64,000 nt of DNA from Diorhabda sublineata (taxonomy: Eukaryota > Arthropoda > Insecta > Coleoptera > Chrysomelidae): assembly GCF_026230105.1 (NCBI RefSeq), contig NC_079485.1:16934872-16998871 (forward strand). Direction: 5' to 3'. The position numbers and the translations under genes were made by a program. Numbering within the stretch: position 1 is the stretch's first letter; each line of letters begins with the position of its first letter. Below, in pieces: positions 43,380-56,456 of the stretch. The notes below the pieces were generated by a model, which saw nothing but the letters and a program-made list of their open reading frames with translations, had not been told where the DNA came from and searched no databases.

Positions 43380-43900
43380 TCGAACTTGGTCAGATATTGT
43401 TGATTTACATCAATTGAAGCCGAATGAGTTTGATTGTCACTTTATGTTGATTGGAAATTTTCTAAATCTATTTCTGCCATTCCAAGTCCAAACACATCAA
43501 TTCTTAAATATTTGAGTGAATTTGCATCTAACTTGTTCAGATATCGTCGATTTACATCCATTTAAGCCGAATGAGTTCGATTGTCACTTTGTGTTGATTG
43601 AAAATTATCGAAATCTATTTCTGTCATTTCAAGTCCAAACACATCAATTCTTATATGTTTGAGTGAATTTGCATCGAACTTGGTCAGATATTGTTGATTT
43701 ACATCAATTGAAGCCGAATGAGTTTGATTGTCACTTTATGTTGATTGGAAATTTTCTAAATCTATTTCTGCCATTCCAAGTCCAAACACATCAATTCTTA
43801 AATATTTGAGTGAATTTGCATCTAACTTGTTCAGATATCGTCGATTTACATCCATTTAAGCCGAATGAGTTCGATTGTCACTTTGTGTTGATTGAAAATT
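43380..43900. repeat. Local dimer duplication, 294 bp
   Basis: A pair of monomers carrying the rare variants 'ttttctaaatc' and 'gccattccaag' (near 43459 and 43477) is repeated at once 294 bp (2 x 147) to the right (near 43753 and 43771). Both copies also share 'gatattgttgatttac' and the stop variant 'catttaagcc'. This is the smallest-scale recent duplication I could see in the main array. Confidence 0.8.
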
Positions 43901-46900
43901 TTCGAAATCTATTTCTGCCATTTTAAGGCCAAACACATCAATTCTTATTTGTTTGAGTGAATTTACATCTAACTTGGTCAGATATTGTCGATTTACATCC
44001 ATTGAAGCCGAATGAGTTCGATTGTCACTTTATGTTGATTGAAAATTTTCGAAATCTATTTCTGCCATTTCAAGTCCAAACACATTAATTCGTATATATT
44101 TGAGTGAAATTAAATCTTACTTGGTCAGATATTGTCGATATACATCCATTGATGCCGAATGAGTTCGATTGTCACTTGGTGTTGATTGAAAATTTTCCAA
44201 ATCTATTTCTGTCATTTTGAGTCCAAACACATCAATTCTTATATATTTGAGTGAATTTGAATCTAACTTGGTCAGATATTGTCGATTTACATCAATTGAA
44301 GCCGAATGAGTTCGATTGTCACTTTATGTTGATTGAAAATTTTCGAAATCTATTTCTGCCATTTTAAGTACAAACACATCAATTCTCATATGTTTGAGTG
44401 AATTTGCATCTAACTTGGTCAGATATTGTCGATTTACATCCATTGAAGCCGAATGATTTCGATTGTCACTTTATGTTGATTGAAAATGTTCGGAATCTAT
44501 TTCTGCCATTTTAAGTCCGAACTCATCAAGTCATATATTCGAGTGAATTTGCATCTAACTTGGTCAGATATTGTCGATTTACATCAATTGAAGCCGAATG
44601 AGTTCGATTGGCACTTTGTGTTGTTTGAAAATTTTCGAAATCTATTTCTGCCATTTCAAATCCAAACACATTAATTCATATATATTTGACTGAAATTGAA
44701 TCTAACTTGGTCAGATATTGTCGATATACATCCATTGATGCCGAATGAGTTCCATTGTCACTTTGTGTTGATTGAAAATTTTCCAAATCTATTTCTGCCA
44801 TTTTAAGTCCAAACACATCAATTCTTATATATTTGAGTGAATTTGAATCTAACTTGTTCAAATATTGTCGATTTACATCCATTGAAGCCGAATGAGTTTG
44901 ATTGTCACTTTGTGTTGATTGAAAATTTTCGAAATCTATTTCTGCCATTTTAAGTCCAAACACATCAATTCTTAAATATTTGAGTGAATTTGAATCTAAC
45001 TTGGTCAGATATTGTCGATTTACATCCATTGAAGGCGAATGAGTTTGATTGTCACTTTGTGTTGAATGAAAATTTTCGAAACCTATTTCTGCCATTTCAA
45101 GTCCAAACACATCAATTCTTATATGTTTGAGTGAATTTGCATCGAAGTTGGTCAGATATTGTCGATTTACATCAATTGAAGCCGAATGAGTTCGATTGTC
45201 ACTTTATGTTGATTGAAAATTTTCGAAATCTATTTCTGCCATTTTAAGTCCAAACACATCAATTCTTAAATATTTGAGTGAATTTGCATCTAACTTGTTC
45301 AGATATCGTCGATTTACATCCATTTGAGCCGAATGAGTTCGATTGTCACTTTGTGTTGATTGAAAATTTTCGAAATCTATTTCTGCCATTTTAAGGCCAA
45401 ACACATCAATTCTTATATGTTTGAGTGAAATTGAATCTAACTTTGTCAGATATCGTCGATTTACATCAATTGAAGCCGAATGAGTTCGATTGGCACTTTG
45501 TGTTGTTTGAAAATTTTCGTAATCTATTTCTGCCATTTCAAGTCCAAACACATTAATTCTTATATATTTGAGTGAAATTAAATCTAACTTGGTCAGATAT
45601 TGTCGATATACATCCATTGATGCCGAATGAGTTCGATTGTCACTTTGTGTTGATTGAAAATTTTCCAAATCTATTTCTGCCATTTTAAGTCCAAACACAT
45701 CAATTCTTATATATTTGAGTGAATTTGAATCTAACTTGGTCAGATATTGTCGATTTACATCAATTGAAGCCGAATGAGTTCGATTGTCACTTTGTGTTGA
45801 TTGGAAATTTTCCAAATCTATTTCTGCCATTTTAAGTCCAAACACATCAATTCTTATATGTTTGAGTGAATTTGCATCGAACTTGGTCAGATATTGTCGA
45901 TTTACATCAATTGAAGCCGAATGAGTTTGATTGTCACTTTATGTTGATTGAAAATTTTCGAAATCTATTTCTGCCATTTTAAGTCCAAACACATCAATTC
46001 TCATATGTTTGAGTGAATTTGCATCTAACTTGGTCAGATATTGTCGATTTACATCCATTGAAGCCGAATGAGTTCGATTGTCACTTTATGTTGATTGAAA
46101 ATGTTCGAAATCTATTTCTGCCATTTCAAGTCCGAACTCATCAAGTCATATATTTGAGTGAATTTGCACCTAACTTGGTCAGATATTGTCGATTTACATC
46201 CATTGAAGCCGAATGAGTTCGATTGTCACTTTGTGTTGATTGAAAATTTTCGAAATCTATTTCTGCCATTTTGAGTCCAAACACATCAATTCTTATATGT
46301 TTGAGTGAATTTGCATCGAACTTGGTCAGATATTGTCGATTTACATCAATTGAAGCCGAATGAGTTTGATTGTCACTTTATGTTGATTGAAAATTTTCGA
46401 AATCTATTTCTGCCATTTTAAGACCAAACACATCAATTCTTATATGTTTGAGTGAATTTGCATCGAACTTGGTCAGATATTGTCGATTTACATCAATTGA
46501 AGCCGAATGAGTTCGATTGTCACTTTATGTTGATTGAAAATTTTCGAAATCTGTTTCTGCCATTTTAAGTCCAAACACATCAATTCTCATATGTTTGAGT
46601 GAATTTGCATCTAACATGGTCAGATATTGTCGATTTACATCCATTGAAGCCGAATGAGTTCGATTGTCACTTTGTGTTGATTGAAAATTTTCCAAATCTA
46701 TTTCTGCCATTTTAAGTCCAAACACATCAATTCTTATATATTTGAGTGAATTTGAATCTAACTTGGTCAGATATTGTCGATTTACATCAATTGAAGCCGA
46801 ATGAGTTCGATTGTCACTTTGTGTTGATTGGAAATTTTCCAAATCTATTTCTGCCATTTTAAGTCCATACACATCAATTCTTATATGTTTGAGTGAATTT

Positions 46901-47539
46901 GCATCGAACTTGGTCAGATATTGTCGATTTACATCAATTGAAGCCGAATGAGTTTGATTGTCACTTTATGTTGATTGAAAATTTTCGAAATCTATTTCTG
47001 CCATTTTAAGTCCAAACACATCAATTCTCATATGTTTGAGTGAATTTGCATCTAACTTGGTCAGATATTGTCGATTTACATCCATTGAAGCCGAATGAGT
47101 TCGATTGTCACTTTATGTTGATTGAAAATGTTCGAAATCTATTTCTGCCATTTTAAGTCCGAACTCATCAAGTCATATATTCGAGTGAATTTGCACCTAA
47201 CTTGGTCAGATATTGTCGATTTACATCAATTGAAGCCGAATGAGTTCGATTGTCACTTTATGTTGATTGAAAATTTTCGAAATCTATTTCTGCCATTTTG
47301 AGTCCAAACACATCAATTCTTTTATGTTTGAGTGAATTTGCATCGAACTTGGTCAGATATTGTCGATTTACATCAATTGAAGCCGAATGAGTTTGATTGT
47401 CACTTTATGTTGATTGAAAATTTTCGAAATCTATTTCTGCCATTTTAAGACCAAACACATCAATTCTTATATGTTTGAGTAAATTTGCATCGAACTTGGT
47501 CAAATATTGTCGATTTACATCCATTGAAGCCGAATGAGT

Positions 47540-48660
47540 TTGATTGTCACTTCTGTTGATTGAAAATTTTCGAAATCTATTTCTGCCATTTTAAGTCCAA
47601 ACCACATCAATTCTTAAATATTTGAGTGAATTTGAATCTAACTTGGTCAGATATTGTCGATTTACATCCATTGAAGCCGAATGAGTTTGATTGTCACTTT
47701 GTGTTGATTGAAAATTTTCGAAACCTATTTCTGCCATTTCAAGTCCAAACACATCAATTCTTATATGTTTGAGTGAATTTGCATCGAAGTTGGTCAGATA
47801 TTGTCGATTTACATCAATTGAAGCCGAATGAGTTCGATTGTCACTTTATGTTGATTGAAAATTTTCGAAATCTATTTCTGCCATTTTAAGTCCAAACACA
47901 TCAATTCTTAAATATTTGAGTGAATTTGCATCTAACTTGTTCAGATATCGTCGATTTACATCCATTTAAGCCGAATGAGTTCGATTGTCACTTTGTGTTG
48001 ATTGAAAATTTTCCAAATCTATTTTCTGCCATTTTAAGTCCAAACACATCAATTCTTATATATTTGAGTGAATTTGAATCTAACTTGGTCAGATATTGTC
48101 GATTTACATCAATTGAAGCCGAATGAGTTCGATTGTCACTTTGTGTTGATTGGAAATTTTCCAAATCTATTTCTGCCATTTTAAGTCCAAACACATCAAT
48201 TCTTATATGTTTGAGTGAATTTGCATCGAACTTGGTCAGATATTGTCGATTTACATCAATTGAAGCCGAATGAGTTTGATTGTCACTTTATGTTGATTGA
48301 AAATTTCGAAATCTATTTCTGCCATTTTAAGACCAAACACATCAATTCTTATATGTTTGAGTAAATTTGCATCGAACTTGGTCAAATATTGTCGATTTAC
48401 ATCCATTGAAGCCGAATGAGTTTGATTGTCACTTTGTGTTGATTGAAAATTTTCGAAATCTATTTCTGCCATTTTAAGTCCAAACACATCAATTCTTAAA
48501 TATTGAGTGAATTTGAATCTAACTTGGTCAGATATTGTCGATTTACATCCATTGAAGCCGAATGAGTTTGATTGTCACTTTGTGTTGATTGGAAATTTTC
48601 GAAACCTATTTCTGCCATTTCAAGTCCAAACACATCAATTCTTATATGTTTGACGTGAAT
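47540..48660. repeat. Satellite stretch with clustered one-base indels
   Basis: Within about 1.1 kb several isolated one-base length changes occur that are not shared with other monomers: 'cacttctgttg' near 47550, 'aaaccacatc' near 47600, 'ctattttctgcc' near 48018, 'gaaaatttcgaaatc' near 48300, 'aaatattgagtg' near 48500 and 'tttgacgtgaat' near 48651. Flanking DNA is almost free of such changes. Sequencing or consensus error is the simplest reading; real local mutation is possible. Confidence 0.7.
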
Positions 48661-48847
48661 TTGCATCGAAGTTGGTCAGATATTGTCGATTTACATCAAT
48701 TGAAGCCGAATGAGTTCGATTGTCACTTTATGTTGATTGAAAATTTTCGAAATCTATTTCTGCCATTTTAAGTCCAAACACATCAATTCTTAAATATTTG
48801 AGTGAATTTGCATCTAACTTGTTCAGATATCGTCGATTTACATCCAT

Positions 48848-51800
48848 TTAAGCCGAATGAGTTCGATTGTCACTTTGTGTTGATTGAAAATTTTCCAAAT
48901 CTATTTCTGCCATTTTAAGTCCAAACACATCAATTCTTATATATTTGAGTGAATTTGAATCTAACTTGGTCAGATATTGTCGATTTACATCAATTGAATC
49001 CGAATGAGTTCGATGGTCACTTTGTGTTGATTGGAAATTTTCCAAATCTATTTCTGCCATTTTAAGTCCAAACACATCAATTCTTATATGTTTGAGTGAA
49101 TTCGCATCGAACTTGGTCAGATATTGTCGATTTACATCAATTGAAGCCGAATGAGTTTGATTGTCACTTTATGTTGATTGAAAATTTTCGAAATCTATTT
49201 CTGTCATTTTAAGTCCAAACACATCAATTCTCATATGTTTGAGTGAATTTGCATCTAACTTGGTCAGATATTGTCGATTTACATCCATTGAAGCCGAATC
49301 AGTTCGATTGTCACTTTATGTTGATTGAAAATGTTCGAAATCTATTTCTGCCATTTTAAGTCCGAACTCATCAAGTCATATATTCGAGTGAATTTGCACC
49401 TAACTTGGTCAGATATTGTCGATTTACATCAATTGAAGCCGAATGAGTTCGATTGTCACTTTATGTTGATTGAAAATTTTCGAAATCTATTTCTGCCATT
49501 TTAAGACCAAACACATCAATTCTTATATGTTTGAGTGAATTTGCATCGAACTTGGTCAGATATTGTCGATTTACATCAATTGAAGCCGAATGAGTTCGAT
49601 TGTCACTTTATGTTGATTGAAAATTTTCGAAATCTATTTCTGCCATTTTAAGACCAAACACATCAATTCTTATATGTTTGAGTGAATTTGCATCGAACTT
49701 GGTCAGATATTGTCGATTTACATCCATTTAAGCCGAATGAGTTCGATTGTCACTTTGTGTTGATTGAAAATTTTCGAAATCTATTTCTGCCATTTTAAGT
49801 CCAAACACATCAATTCTTAAATATTTGAGTGAATTTGCATCTAACTTGTTCAGATATCGTCGATTTACATCCATTTAAGCCGAATGAGTTCGATTGTCAC
49901 TTTGTGTTGATTGAAAATTTTCCAAATCTATTTCTGCCATTTTAAGTCCAAACACATCAATTCTTATATATTTGAGTGAATTTGAATCTAACTTGGTCAG
50001 ATATTGTCGATTTACATCAATTGAAGCCGAATGAGTTCGATTGTCACTTTGTGTTGATTGGAAATTTTCCAAATCTATTTCTGCCATTTTAAGTCCAAAC
50101 ACATCAATTCTTATATGTTTGAGTGAATTTGCATCGAACTTGGTCAGATATTGTCGATTTACATCAATTGAAGCCGAATGAGTTTGATTGTCACTTTATG
50201 TTGATTGAAAATTTTCGAAATCTATTTCTGCCATTTTAAGTCCAAACACATCAATTCTCATATGTTTGAGTGAATTTGCATCTAACTTGGTCAGATATTG
50301 TCGATTTACATCCATTGAAGCCGAATGAGTTCGATTGTCACTTTATGTTGATTGAAAATGTTCGAAATCTATTTCTGCCATTTTAAGTCCGAACTCATCA
50401 AGTCATATATTCGAGTGAATTTGCACCTAACTTGGTCAGATATTGTCGATTTACATCAATTGAAGCCGAATGAGTTCGATTGTCACTTTATGTTGATTGA
50501 AAATTTTCGAAATCTATTTCTGCCATTTTGAGTCCAAACACATCAATTCTTTTATGTTTGAGTGAATTTGCATCGAACTTGGTCAGATATTGTCGATTTA
50601 CATCAATTGAAGCCGAATGAGTTTGATTGTCACTTTATGTTGATTGAAAATTTTCGAAATCTATTTCTGCCATTTTAAGACCAAACACATCAATTCTTAT
50701 ATGTTTGAGTAAATTTGCATCGAACTTGGTCAAATATTGTCGATTTACATCCATTGAAGCCGAATGAGTTTGATTGTCACTTTGTGTTGATTGAAAATTT
50801 TCGAAATCTATTTCTGCCATTTTAAGTCCAAACACATCAATTCTTAAATATTTGAGTGAATTTGAATCTAACTTGGTCAGATATTGTCGATTTACATCCA
50901 TTGAAGCCGAATGAGTTTGATTGTCACTTTGTGTTGATTGAAAATTTTCGAAACCTATTTCTGCCATTTCAAGTCCAAACACATCAATTCTTATATGTTT
51001 GAGTGAATTTGCATCGAAGTTGGTCAGATATTGTCGATTTACATCAATTGAAGCCGAATGAGTTCGATTGTCACTTTATGTTGATTGAAAATTTTCGAAA
51101 TCTATTTCTGCCATTTTAAGTCCAAACACATCAATTCTTAAATATTTGAGTGAATTTGCATCTAACTTGTTCAGATATCGTCGATTTACATCCATTTAAG
51201 CCGAATGAGTTCGATTGTCACTTTGTGTTGATTGAAAATTTTCCAAATCTATTTCTGCCATTTTAAGTCCAAACACATCAATTCTTATATATTTGAGTGA
51301 ATTTGAATCTAACTTGGTCAGATATTGTCGATTTACATCAATTGAAGCCGAATGAGTTCGATTGTCACTTTGTGTTGATTGGAAATTTTCCAAATCTATT
51401 TCTGCCATTTTAAGTCCAAACACATCAATTCTTATATGTTTGAGTGAATTTGCATCGAACTTGGTCAGATATTGTCGATTTACATCAATTGAAGCCGAAT
51501 GAGTTTGATTGTCACTTTATGTTGATTGAAAATTTTCGAAATCTATTTCTGCCATTTTAAGACCAAACACATCAATTCTTATATGTTTGAGTAAATTTGC
51601 ATCGAACTTGGTCAAATATTGTCGATTTACATCCATTGAAGCCGAATGAGTTTGATTGTCACTTTGTGTTGATTGAAAATTTTCGAAATCTATTTCTGCC
51701 ATTTTAAGTCCAAACACATCAATTCTTAAATATTTGAGTGAATTTGAATCTAACTTGGTCAGATATTGTCGATTTACATCCATTGAAGCCGAATGAGTTT

Positions 51801-51870
51801 GATTGTCACTTTGTGTTGATTGGAAATTTTCGAAACCTATTTCTGCCATTTCAAGTCCAAACACATCAAT
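48848..51870. repeat. 6-, 7- and 9-monomer duplications
   Basis: A block opening with the 'catttaagcc' variant is found at 48848, 49875 and 51196, at offsets 1,027 (7 x 147 - 2) and 1,321 (9 x 147 - 2). Within it, 50635-50982 repeats at 51517-51864 at 882 bp (6 x 147). The block carries 'gagtaaatttgc' and 'gtcaaatattgtcg' variants. The first copy has private changes ('ttgaatccgaatg' near 49005 and 'cgatggtcac' near 49012) that the later copies lack. Confidence 0.83.
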
Positions 51871-52924
51871 TCTTATATGTTTGAGTGAATTTGCATCGAA
51901 GTTGGTCAGATATTGTCGATTTACATCAATTGAAGCCGAATGAGTTCGATTGTCACTTTATGTTGATTGAAAATTTTCGAAATCTATTTCTGCCATTTTA
52001 AGTCCAAACACATCAATTCTTAAATATTTGAGTGAATTTGCATCTAACTTGTTCAGATATCGTCGATTTACATCCATTTGAGCCGAATGAGTTCGATTGT
52101 CACTTTGTGTTGATTGGAAATTTTCCAAATCTATTTCTGCCATTTTAAGTCCAAACACATCAATTCTTATATGTTTGAGTGAATTTGCATCGAACTTGGT
52201 CAGATATTGTCGATTTACATCAATTGAAGCCGAATGAGTTTGATTGTCACTTTATGTTGATTGAAAATTTTCGAAATCTATTTCTGCCATTTTAAGTCCA
52301 AACACATCAATTCTCATATGTTTGAGTGAATTTGCATCTAACTTGGTCAGATATTGTCGATTTACATCCATTGAAGCCGAATGAGTTCGATTGTCACTTT
52401 ATGTTGATTGAAAATGTTCGAAATCTATTTCTGCCATTTTAAGTCCGAACTCATCAAGTCATATATTCGAGTGAATTTGCACCTTACTTGGTCAGATATT
52501 GTCGATTTACATCAATTGAAGCCGAATGAGTTCGATTGTCACTTTATGTTGATTGAAAATTTTCGAAATCTATTTCTGCCATTTTGAGTCCAAACACATC
52601 AATTCTTATATGTTTGAGTGAATTTGCATCGAACTTGGTCAGATATTGTCGATTTACATCAATTGAAGCCGAATGAGTTTGATTGTCTCTTTATGTTGAT
52701 TGAAAATTTTCGAAATCTATTTCTGCCATTTTAAGACCAAACACATCAATTCTTATATGTTTGAGTAAATTTGCATCGAACTTGGTCAAATATTGTCGAT
52801 TTACATCCATTGAAGCCGAATGAGTTTGATTGTCTCTTTGTGTTGATTGAAAATTTTCGAAATCTATTTCTGCCATTTTAAGTCCAAACACATCAATTCT
52901 TAAATATTTGAGTGAATTTTAATC

Positions 52925-52985
52925 TAACTTCGTCAGATATTGTCGATTTACATCCATTGAAATCTATTTCTGCCATTTTGAGTCC
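52925..52985. repeat. Truncated 100-bp monomer, 47-bp deletion (copy 1)
   Basis: At about 52960 'catccattga' joins directly to 'aatctatttc', removing 47 bp that normally hold the 'gccgaatgag', 'gattgtcac' and 'gaaaattttc' parts. A short 'gaa' repeat at both edges suggests microhomology-mediated or slipped deletion. The same junction recurs at about 56431, 3,471 bp away, so the deletion was made once and then copied with the higher-order unit. Confidence 0.88.
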
Positions 52986-53859
52986 AAACACATCAATTCT
53001 TATATGTTTGAGTGAATTTGCATCGAACTTGGTCAGATATTGTCGATTTACATCAATTGAAGCCGAATGAGTTTGATTGTCACTTTATGTTGATTGAAAA
53101 TTTTAGAAATCTATTTCTGCCATTTTAAGACCAAACACATCAATTCTTATATGTTTGAGTGAATTTGCATCGAACTTGGTCAGATATTGTCGATTTACAT
53201 CAATTGAAGCCGAATGAGTTCGATTGTCACTTTATGTTGATTGAAAATGTTCGAAATCTATTTCTGCCATTTTAAGTCCGAACTCATCAAGTCATATATT
53301 CGAGTGAATTTGCACCTAACTTGGTCAGATATTGTCGATTTACATAAATTGAAGCCGAATGAGTTCGATTGTCACTTTATGTTGATTGAAAATTTTCGAA
53401 ATCTATTTCTGCCATTTTGAGTCCAAACACATCAATTCTTATATGTTTGAGTGAATTTGCATCGAACTTGGTCAGATATTGTCGATTTACATCAATTGAA
53501 GCCGAATGAGTTTGATTGTCACTTTATGTTGATTGAAAATTTTCGAAATCTATTTCTGCCATTTTAAGTCCAAACACATCAATTCTCATATGTTTCAGTG
53601 AATTTGCATCTAACTTGGTCAGATATTGTCGATTTACATCAATTGAAGCCGAATGAGTTTGATTGTCACTTTATGTTGATTGAAAATTTTCGAAATCTAT
53701 TTCTGCCATTTTAAGTCCAAACACATCAATTCTCATATGTTTCAGTGAATTTGCATCTAACTTGGTCAGATATTGTCGATTTACATCCATTGAAGCCGAA
53801 TGAGTTCGATTGTCACTTTATGTTGATTGAAAATGTTCGAAATCTATTTCTGCCATTTT

Positions 53860-55960
53860 AAGTCCGAACTCATCAAGTCATATATTCGAGTGAATTTGCA
53901 CCTAACTTGGTCAGATATTGTCGATTTACATCCATTGAAGCCGAATGAGTTCGATTGTCACTTTGTGTTGATTGAAAATTTTTGAAATCTATTTCTGCCA
54001 TTTTGAGTCCAAACACATCAATTCTTATATGTTTGAGTGAATTTGCATCGAACTTGGTCAGATATTGTCGATTTACATCAATTGAAGCCGAATGAGTTTG
54101 ATTGTCACTTTATGTTGATTGAAAATTTTCGAAATCTATTTCTGCCATTTTAAGACCAAACACATCAATTCTTATATGTTTGAGTGAATTTGCATCGAAC
54201 TTGGTCAGATATTGTCGATTTACATCAATTGAAGCCGAATGAGTTTGATTGTCACTTTATGTTGATTGAAAATTTTCGAAATCTATTTCTGCCATTTTAA
54301 GTCCAAACACATCAATTCTCATATGTTTCAGTGAATTTGCATCTAACTTGGTCAGATATTGTCGATTTACATCAATTGAAGCCGAATGAGTTTGATTGTC
54401 ACTTTATGTTGATTGAAAATTTTCGAAATCTATTTCTGCCATTTTAAGTCCAAACACATCAATTCTCATATGTTTCAGTGAATTTGCATCTAACTTGGTC
54501 AGATATTGTCGATTTACATCCATTGAAGCCGAATGAGTTCGATTGTCACTTTATGTTGATTGAAAATGTTCGAAATCTATTTCTGCCATTTTAAGTCCGA
54601 ACTCATCAAGTCATATATTCGAGTGAATTTGCACCTAACTTGGTCAGATATTGTCGATTTACATCAATTGAAGCCGAATGAGTTCGATTGTCACTTTATG
54701 TTGATTGAAAATTTTCGAAATCTATTTCTGCCATTTTGAGTCCAAACACATCAATTCTTATATGTTTGAGTGAATTTGCATCGAACTTGGTCAGATATTG
54801 TCGATTTACATCAATTGAAGCCGAATGAGTTTGATTGTCACTTTATGTTGATTGAAAATTTTCGAAATCTATTTCTGCCATTTTAAGTCCAAACACATCA
54901 ATTCTCATATGTTTCAGTGAATTTGCATCTAACTTGGTCAGATATTGTCGATTTACATCAATTGAAGCCGAATGAGTTTGATTGTCACTTTATGTTGATT
55001 GAAAATTTTCGAAATCTATTTCTGCCATTTTAAGTCCAAACACATCAATTCTCATATGTTTCAGTGAATTTGCATCTAACTTGGTCAGATATTGTCGATT
55101 TACATCCATTGAAGCCGAATGAGTTCGATTGTCACTTTATGTTGATTGAAAATGTTCGAAATCTATTTCTGCCATTTTAAGTCCGAACTCATCAAGTCAT
55201 ATATTCGAGTGAATTTGCACCTAACTTGGTCAGATATTGTCGATTTACATCCATTGAAGCCGAATGAGTTCGATTGTCACTTTGTGTTGATTGAAAATTT
55301 TTGAAATCTATTTCTGCCATTTTGAGTCCAAACACATCAATTCTTATATGTTTGAGTGAATTTGCATCGAACTTGGTCAGATATTGTCGATTTACATCAA
55401 TTGAAGCCGAATGAGTTTGATTGTCACTTTATGTTGATTGAAAATTTTCGAAATCTATTTCTGCCATTTTAAGACCAAACACATCAATTCTTATATGTTT
55501 GAGTGAATTTGCATCGAACTTGGTCAGATATTGTCGATTTACATCAATTGAAGCCGAATGAGTTTGATTGTCACTTTATGTTGATTGAAAATTTTCGAAA
55601 TCTATTTCTGCCATTTTAAGTCCAAACACATCAATTCTCATATGTTTCAGTGAATTTGCATCTAACTTGGTCAGATATTGTCGATTTACATCAATTGAAG
55701 CCGAATGAGTTTGATTGTCACTTTATGTTGATTGAAAATTTTCGAAATCTATTTCTGCCATTTTAAGTCCAAACACATCAATTCTCATATGTTTCAGTGA
55801 ATTTGCATCTAACTTGGTCAGATATTGTCGATTTACATCCATTGAAGCCGAATGAGTTCGATTGTCACTTTATGTTGATTGAAAATGTTCGAAATCTATT
55901 TCTGCCATTTTAAGTCCGAACTCATCAAGTCATATATTCGAGTGAATTTGCACCTAACTT
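53860..55960. repeat. 9-monomer repeat, 1,319 bp
   Basis: A nine-monomer series containing 'aaaatttttgaaatc' (53977 and 55296), two 'tatgtttcagtg' monomers and two 'ctcatcaagtcatat' monomers repeats at an offset of 1,319 bp (9 x 147 - 4, the two 2-bp deletions). It lies nested inside the 3,471-bp unit, so it is one layer of a two-layer amplification. Confidence 0.82.
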
Positions 55961-56395
55961 GGTCAGATATTGTCGATTTACATCAATTGAAGCCGAATGA
56001 GTTCGATTGTCACTTTATGTTGATTGAAAATTTTCGAAATCTATTTCTGCCATTTTGAGTCCAAACACATCAATTCTTATATGTTTGAGTGAATTTGCAT
56101 CGAACTTGGTCAGATATTGTCGATTTACATCAATTGAAGCCGAATGAGTTTGATTGTCTCTTTATGTTGATTGAAAATTTTCGAAATCTATTTCTGCCAT
56201 TTTAAGACCAAACACATCAATTCTTATATGTTTGAGTAAATTTGCATCGAACTTGGTCAAATATTGTCGATTTACATCCATTGAAGCCGAATGAGTTTGA
56301 TTGTCTCTTTGTGTTGATTGAAAATTTTCGAAATCTATTTCTGCCATTTTAAGTCCAAACACATCAATTCTTAAATATTTGAGTGAATTTTAATC

Positions 56396-56456
56396 TAACT
56401 TCGTCAGATATTGTCGATTTACATCCATTGAAATCTATTTCTGCCATTTTGAGTCC
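56396..56456. repeat. Truncated 100-bp monomer, 47-bp deletion (copy 2)
   Basis: This is the second copy of the 47-bp deletion junction, at about 56431, with the same neighbouring variants ('taacttcgtcagat' to the left and 'ttttgagtcc' to the right). It is a precise marker for the 3,471-bp duplication. Confidence 0.88.
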
